Source: Spirogloea muscicola
Taxonomy: Eukaryota > Streptophyta > Zygnematophyceae > Spirogloeales > Spirogloeaceae
Length of the DNA stretch: 19,017 nucleotides
Reading direction: 5' to 3'
NCBI GenBank assembly: GCA_009602725.1
Contig: WELB01000312.1
Location: 48,417 to 67,433 of the forward strand
The notes below the pieces were generated by a model. That model saw nothing but the letters and a program-made list of their open reading frames with translations. It was not told the DNA's origin and searched no databases. Each line of letters begins with the position of its first letter. Position 1 is the first letter of the stretch. Positions 9,632-19,017 of this stretch are shown in pieces. The translations under genes and the position numbers were made by a program.

Positions 9632-11364
9632 TCACGCCGCCCTTGGTTGGGGCTCAAGTGCATCCGTCTCAAACGCCTGCAGTGCTGCCAGCAGCCTGGG
9701 CCACGTCTCTGGGATGCCACCCTCGACAGGGAACTCAAGGAGGAGCCCGCGCTGTCGGTAAAAGTCCTCCACAGGCTTGGTCTGCAAGACCACAAACAAC
9801 GGTGTTACTATCATCGACGTTGCAAGAGCCACTGTGTTGCTGCAAGGCAGCAGGTGTACGCCTCCTAGCTCCCACTCTGTGCCGAATGAGCAACTCTGCG
9901 GAGCGGCCCCATCATGCCCTGTCGGTAATGCCGTCCTGCCAGAGGAGACTCCAGGGAGCAGAGGGAAGCTGACCTGCAGATGGTACACTTCCAAGCGCGC
10001 CCTGACGACATCCTCCGTGTCGTCGGCGCGCACGGTCATCTTGTGTAGGCACGCCGCGGGTGGCGGCAGTGGTGGCATCACCACGCGTGCGGATCCGGCG
10101 CCGCCGTCGACGTCGATGTTGGCCAGGTTGAAGTTGCTGCTGCACTCACTGCAGATCCGGCGGCCCAGGCACTTGCTAACGAGCACATCCTCGCGGAGCG
10201 TCAGGTTGAGCACCACGTCAAGGCCCGTGATGTCCTCCAGCATCTCCTGCACGACCACCAGCACCACGGGCGTCGCAGGCATCTTCAGCACAGGTGCCTC
10301 CTGGTCGGGTGCCGGATGGAAGCTGCTGATGCCAGCACCGCTTCTGCTACGCCCGTGAGCGCCAAGCACTCACGCGCGCTGAGCACACCAAGTCGAGTCT
10401 CCCGTGCAGCGACCTTGCTCGGCAGGCCAGGCGGCCTCAGACGAGCATCAGAAAGACCGATTGACCAGAGCATTCGCGAAGCATCTCAGGACCTTCAAAG
10501 TGGAGACTGCACCTCTCCCCCCTCCTTACGCGCCTGTATAATAGCAGCGCGTGGGCAGCTGAAGCGGGTGCAGGATCGGGCCTTGTTGCCAGGACAGGTG
10601 GGGCCGCGGGGGAGGCGGCCTGGAAGACGAGAGGGGGGAGAGGGCAGCGAGGCGCCGTACAGCCTGCGTGACGGTGCGGGGGAAGCCGTCGAGGATGAAA
10701 CCGGCGCGCAGGTGGCCCGACGGCTCCGGCTCCCGCGCCAGGCGCCGCGACAGCATCTCCAGCGTCACGCTGTCAGGCAGCAGCTGTCCGCCGCTCATCA
10801 TCGCCTCCAGCTGCAGCCGAGCGCGGGGAGGGGCAGGTTCCGTCAGGCCAGGGCCGGCGCAGCGTGGGGCAGGCCAGGCCGGGTCAGGGCAGGCGGCGGA
10901 GCAGCGGCGATGGCCGCGAGGCGTGCCTTGCGGGCGAGCGCGGAGGCGGCGCGGAGCTCGTCGCGCACGACGTCGCCCATGGAGATGTGCGGCACGCTGG
11001 CGAGCTGTGCCAGCTTGCTGGCGTACGTGCCCTTGCCCACGCCGGGGCACCCCAGGAACGCCACGCGCCCGCGGCCGGGCAGCAGCCCTGCGGCCGCGTC
11101 GCCGCCGCCGGGGGGGGGTTGGCCGGCCCCCGACGCGCGCTCGGCGGCGGTGGTCCCCGCAGGCGCGGGCCCAGTCGGCGTCGCCTGGCCCCCTGTTGCC
11201 CGTTGTGGCCTCCGCCCTCTGTCGCCTCGGCCCCCCCCCTCGTCTCCTCTTGGCTTCTCACACCGCCCGTGTGCTGCCTCGCCTTGGCCTCTTGCTGACA
11301 CGGGGGTGTTGAGGGCGCCCTGCCTCCCCCAGCCTGTGGCTCCGTCATGAACACCTGTATGCAT
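9632..11364 (-). CDS. ADK: Adenylate kinase, plant organellar type
   Basis: Adenylate kinase interconverts ATP + AMP and 2 ADP. Exons, in transcript order: 11364-10927 (5' limit uncertain), 10810-10661, 10246-9974, 9781-9632. All junctions are phase 0. The P-loop FLGCPGVGKGTYASKLA, then PHISMGDVVRDEL, the AMP-binding core GFILDGFPRTVTQA, LID entry CLGRRICSEC, and RADDTEDVVRARLEVY appear in the expected order. The C-terminus (GGIPETWPRLLAAL) matches the Arabidopsis At2g37250 class, whose members are organellar. With the ATG at 11362-11364 the protein has 336 aa, with about 100 residues before the P-loop. That prefix is Gly/Arg/Pro-rich, longer than in plant homologues and unlike a clear transit peptide, so part of it may be intron or UTR. 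The first intron has a GC donor; the last intron (9782-9973) is 192 bases and stop-free. Which organelle it enters is unknown. Confidence 0.92.
10811..10926 (-). other. GC-AG intron in the adenylate kinase gene
   Basis: Protein alignment requires joining ...SALARK to LEAMMSGGQLLPD. On the minus strand the exon ends in AAG and the intron starts GCACGC and ends GCTGCAG. There is no GT on the coding strand between the conserved exon end and this acceptor, so a GC donor is the simplest reading. All other introns placed in the window start with GT. Confidence 0.75.
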
Positions 11365-12020
11365 CTGGCTGGCAGTTCACAGCCGGTTCCTTGATATCAA
11401 CAGCCGCATCCTCCTGTCATGCACACCACGCGCCTTCTCTCACAGCCGTCACCTCCGACTCGAGGAGCCTCACTTCGCAAGGGGGCCTCGACACAGGCAC
11501 TCAGGTACCTTTCGGCGACTGCCTCACTGGTGCTGAGGCGGGTCGGAGCAGTAGCAGGCAGCCCACCTTTCTATCTGGGCTTGCATTCGTCCTCGCGCAA
11601 GCATGGCACTCCATCATCACGTTGTTGCTTTCCCTGCGCCAGAGCTTGGCCTGCACGCCAGACAAGCTCGACTCTGCTGCAGAAGAAACGTCGTCCACAC
11701 GGACCTGCACCTGCCCAAGTCAACCATCCCACGAGCACACATAGCCCTGGGCCTACATCTTCCTCCCGCCCTTGCCACCCCGACCCACTGGCCCCATCAA
11801 TGTGCCTGCCATGCCATCCCCACCACCCTGTGGCTGCGGTCGATCGCCGGCATTGCTTGCTCAAAACCAAGTAAAGACAAGTGTTGTACAGTCCCGTGAA
11901 CTGTGGCACTAGCCTGCTACCAGTCCTGGTGACAGGTGGTGCGGGCGTGCCTACCGCTCTACCTAGTGTCTCTGTACAATCTGCCCCCAGGAGGAAGCCT
12001 CCTGCTTCTAGCCGCTCTGC
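11365..12020. other. Spacer between adenylate kinase 5' side and reticulon 3' end
   Basis: This 656-base gap holds the reticulon 3' UTR and probably the adenylate kinase promoter, and possibly an unrecognised 5' exon. Family B repeat motifs lie at about 11366-11385 (GGCTGGCAGTTCACAGCC) and 11424-11450 (CACGCGCCTTCTCTCACAGC). The open frames crossing it on both strands match nothing I recognise. Confidence 0.5.
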
Positions 12021-13890
12021 TTACTGAAGTTTCTTCTCCTTGGGAGCGCCCTTGGGGAGCCTGCTCAAAATCTGCTGCTCCACCGTCTTGTACACCTTGT
12101 TGAACTCGTCCACGGCAATCTTCAGAAATTTGTCCACATCATCCTCGTACTTGTCGTAAAACAGCGGCATCGTGAATGCCAGCAGGACGACTGCAGATGT
12201 GATGGCCCAAGTCCATGGCGGTGCCAGGAGGGGCATCAGTAGCTTGCAGATGCGTCCCAGCATTTCCATTGATCAGCACAAGGGCAAGGTGCAAGACATG
12301 CAAGTGCCCATCTCAGGCATCCCTTGAGCATAAATTCTGAAGGTCGTCATGTATACAGCCGACCGCACCACAGCACTGCACTATGATGTAAAGCCAATGC
12401 GTTTGCAAGCTCATCATCCAGCGAGTTATCAAGGAGGTATTCAACGGCAAGCACTAACCGAGGAACACCAAGCTCAGGAAGTTGAACCAGGCGCCGATGG
12501 TTGCCAGGAGGTATAAGCCAACAATGACCTGGAGCAGTACACACAAGTGGCATCAAGGAGCGCGCTCCGCAAAGTGGCGGCAAGGTCCCGAGACAAGCAC
12601 CGAAGTGTGACCTGAGCACTGGTCCTGAACATTTCTGTGACCTAAGAGCTGGACCCAGGATGACGCAAGTGTCTCTCGAGCCCCCTTGAAGCCTCTAGGA
12701 GGGCAAACCAACTGACATCACTGGCCTCCTTGATGCCTCAGGAAAAGAAAAACAATCCACATAGCTGGCATGAAAATATTCCTGCTAGTCTGTGGTCTAT
12801 TCTTTGTGATCTTACTGAGGACGAGGTTTGAAAGTTTTGGGGATATTCAAGCAGAGAGCTTGCCCACAGAGGCCCGACATATCTAAACAGGCATAAGATG
12901 CGGTGTCTCCTGACAAGCACCCCCAACATTCTTGCTGACCATCGTCTGACAGACCCTTAAGCTCACCTTGATGAAGAGCTTGACATCCTTGCCCAGCGCG
13001 ACCGAATGGGCGATTGCCAGAGTCTTGTTGATCTCCGTGCGCAAGAAGCCGGCAGCCCACAGAACATTGTCTTCCGACAACGACAGCGCGGGAAGCGGCG
13101 GAGGAGCCCTGCAAGCCGACAGAAACCTGGTAAGGTATTGGCTGGACCACAGGGACACAGCAGCAGTGGCCGCCTGACGGTGGCCAGACGGCAACAATAG
13201 CCGCACTCAGCATGACAGTAGGTCTGCCAGCCAGGTGGGCCAACTGGCAGGCCAACTGGCAGGCGCAGTGTTGACAGGGGTTGAGTGGCGGCGAGTCTTG
13301 GAGGCAGCAGTACCTGTTCAGGAAGGCGGCGGCTTGCGCCCAGACGAAGACAGCTGCGACGAGGATGAGGAGGGTGTTGGCGAGAAGCGTGAGGAGTGTG
13401 TAGCCGGACCACTCGAAGAGTATCCACGCGAGGGTGGCAACGCCCAAGATGCCGGAGCTCACGGTCCACTTGCGCCACAAGAGCACGTCGGCCACTGCGG
13501 GCGCCACGCTCGCCGCGAGGGCGTCAGACGCTCGCAGGGCAAAGCCCGCCATCGGAGAGGACAGCGGCATGGCGGCACCGAGGAGTGTGAGACAGCAGGC
13601 AGCTGGCGGGGCGCCGAGCACGGCGGGCATTAACAGGGGTTCCAGAGCGGAGCTGCTCGAGCTGCGGCGCAGGCAGGGCGGCGGCGCGCGGCGGGGGGCG
13701 CGGGAGGCGGCATACCCTGGCCGCCGCCGAGCATCTGGTGCACGGACTGCTTGCGGCCGAAGGGCTTGGAGGTGGGCGCGGAGGCGGAGGAGGGGCTGGG
13801 CGCGGAGAGCTGCGAGGTGGCGAGCGAGTCCGCGGCGGGGGGCTGCTGCGACGACGGCGGCATGGGCGCGAAGTCGGCGGAGGACGCCAT
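12021..13890 (-). CDS. RTN: Reticulon-like protein (RTNLB family), ER membrane shaping
   Basis: Reticulons insert paired hydrophobic hairpins into the ER membrane and stabilise tubules. Five exons in transcript order: 13890-13716, 13494-13314, 13108-12967, 12528-12459, 12190-12021. They total 738 nt, 245 aa, with matching phases and GT-AG introns. The Ser/Pro/Ala-rich N-terminus (about residues 1-45) is followed by SVHQMLGGGQVADVLLWR, the classic opening of plant reticulon domains. Hairpin 1 spans about residues 70-115 (GVATLAWILFEWSGYTLL...), the loop about 119-165 contains HSVALGKDVKLFIK, and hairpin 2 spans about 166-200 (VIVGLYLLATIGAWFNF...), then MPLFYDKYEDDVD. The last four residues, KKLQ, fit a KKXX ER-retrieval signal. 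I chose ATG 13890 because MASS starts the GC-rich first exon; the frame is open further upstream, but homologues have no such extension. Confidence 0.93.
13238..13261. repeat. Two-unit 12-bp tandem repeat in a reticulon intron
   Basis: GGCCAACTGGCA occurs twice in tandem within the intron 13109-13313. It is likely a small replication-slippage duplication with no visible role. Confidence 0.85.
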
Positions 13891-14548
13891 GGGAGCGGGG
13901 GGGGGCGGGAGGGGCGACAATGAGTGGCGGAGGGCAGTGTCTGGGAGCAAGAAGAAGAGGAGGGACGAGGGGCGCTCGGGCCACACGGCCGCCATGCCCC
14001 ACCATGCCCGGCCCGCTGGCGGCCTCACAGCGGCCCCGCGCCCGCCGCGCGCGCTCGCCCCGCCCGGTGGCGCACCCGCCACCACGACGGCCCGAGCGCC
14101 CCCCCCCCATGTCGCACCTCCTTGCTGTCTTGGCCCAGCGCTCTCGGCCCCTCCGAACCCTGTCATCTCCATTCGGGCTGCCTTATCTCAGCACAGTGCC
14201 CCCATTGGGAGAGCCCCACTTCTATCTCGGCGTCCTCAGAACCGGGCTTCCAGTCAGGTAGCCCCCCACTTCTTGCACTGGCTTTTACTTGCCACTGTGT
14301 TGGCTCCGATTGGCGACCCTTTCAACACACACGCAGATCGCGCACCTTCTCACCTGCCTCAGCATAGCTTCACGACTCCTCACTAGAGATTCATCTTTAG
14401 AACTCCCATCTGGCAAGATTCTGCGAAAGCGCTTGTGGCCCCTTCTGGACCTTGTCAAGTCGTTGCGGGCTGGCTGTTCACAGCCCTCGGCCCCTTCAGA
14501 AGGGCCACTTTCTTAGTATGGGCCTTCGTGTCATGCAGCCCTACTTGC

Positions 14549-14630
14549 TTGCACTGGTTATTGCCTGAACAATGTCTTGGCTTGAATCTGGCCACCCTTT
14601 GTTTCACGCACACCGCACACCTTCCCTCTC
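14549..14630 (+). repeat. Dispersed repeat family A, copy 3
   Basis: It begins TTGCACTGG, continues with GCCTGAACAATGTCTTGGCT and TGAATCTGGCC, and ends with CACGCACACCGCACACC then TTCCCTC. It parallels the copy at 3089-3175 in the same orientation and the copy at 343-420 in reverse. Confidence 0.8.
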
Positions 14631-14725
14631 CTCTCCCCCCCACCCCCAAAAACCCCAGCACCATCGCGGCCTTGCCTGCAGCCTCTTCCCCGACCGACAC
14701 TCTCCTTCTGGCCCCCCTTTGCCGA

Positions 14726-14756
14726 GGGAAAGACTCTTCTAGTAGAGGGCAGTGGC
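14726..14756 (-). repeat. Short dispersed repeat (family C), partner at 2419-2451
   Basis: AAAGACTCTTCTAGTAGAGG followed by GC at 14729-14750 matches the reverse complement of the 2419-2451 segment with one mismatch. It lies about 70 bases after the end of the glutamyl-tRNA synthetase coding region, so it may be in its 3' UTR. Confidence 0.75.
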
Positions 14757-14823
14757 CCTATGGAGAAGCCCCCCTCTTTCTGGCCCTCTTTCTGGCGAAG
14801 ACCCCGTGCTTTCTGGTAGCCGC

Positions 14824-19017
<4,194 letters not shown>

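Larger units (their letters stand above)
13891..14823. repeat. Repeat-bearing spacer: reticulon promoter side and GluRS 3' side
   Basis: The part next to the reticulon start (13891-14110) is very GC-rich, like other gene starts here. From about 14120 the DNA becomes pyrimidine-rich and carries family B motifs (near 14130-14170 and 14469-14505), family A (14549-14630) and family C (14726-14756). Long open frames on the plus strand (for example 13434-14261) are antisense or composition-driven and match nothing. The region must also hold the 3' UTR of the glutamyl-tRNA synthetase gene. Confidence 0.55.

Noticed and set aside
10316-11350. 344-codon plus-strand open frame
   Set aside because: It is antisense to the adenylate kinase exons, whose protein motifs on the minus strand are unambiguous. 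The plus frame is low-complexity Ala/Arg/Pro.
12812-14110. 432-codon minus-strand open frame
   Set aside because: Only reticulon exon 2 (13494-13314) is coded in this frame; the remainder reads through introns and exon 1 in the wrong frame.
13434-14261. 275-codon plus-strand open frame
   Set aside because: It is antisense to the reticulon first exons and very rich in Arg/Ala, as expected of complementary GC-rich DNA.

Overview
The window looks like nuclear DNA from a GC-rich green alga, possibly a trebouxiophyte such as a Chlorella relative; the assignment to a group is inference. The clues are many short introns (about 95 to 440 bases) with mostly GT-AG borders, three proteins of plant or green-lineage type (a plant-type adenylate kinase, a plant-type reticulon and an organellar glutamyl-tRNA synthetase), and a telomere-like TAGGGTTT motif. 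I found no bacterial, viral or plasmid genes, no CRISPR array and no tRNA or rRNA gene. All four gene models were built by hand by joining exons whose reading phases fit. The three genes with a complete 3' end and a defined start or full in-window coding length each sum to a multiple of three.

Layout. 1-3507: about 3.4 kb with no convincing gene. It opens with a 66-base T run and a GC-rich patch, then holds fragments of dispersed repeats. 3508-8957 (+): MRD1/RBM19, a five-RRM pre-rRNA processing factor, 15 exons and 935 codons. 8958-9631: gap between two convergent genes. 9632-11364 (-): adenylate kinase of the plant organellar type, four recognised exons, uncertain 5' end, one GC-AG intron. 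11365-12020: spacer. 12021-13890 (-): reticulon-like ER membrane-shaping protein, 5 exons, 245 aa, ending in a KKXX signal. 13891-14823: spacer rich in the same repeat motifs. 14824-19017 (-): organellar/bacterial-type glutamyl-tRNA synthetase, 13 exons seen, with its N-terminus running off the right edge.

The genes are unrelated housekeeping functions: nucleolar rRNA processing, nucleotide balance, ER shape, and organellar tRNA charging (which in plastids also feeds tetrapyrrole synthesis). They are not an operon or a defence island. The unusual content lies elsewhere: short dispersed repeat motifs upstream of the gene starts, a strong 5'-to-3' fall in GC at third codon positions, a telo-box-like motif before the ribosome-biogenesis gene, a GC-AG intron, and a stop-free intron whose length is a multiple of three. 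I did not find a clear new biological system.
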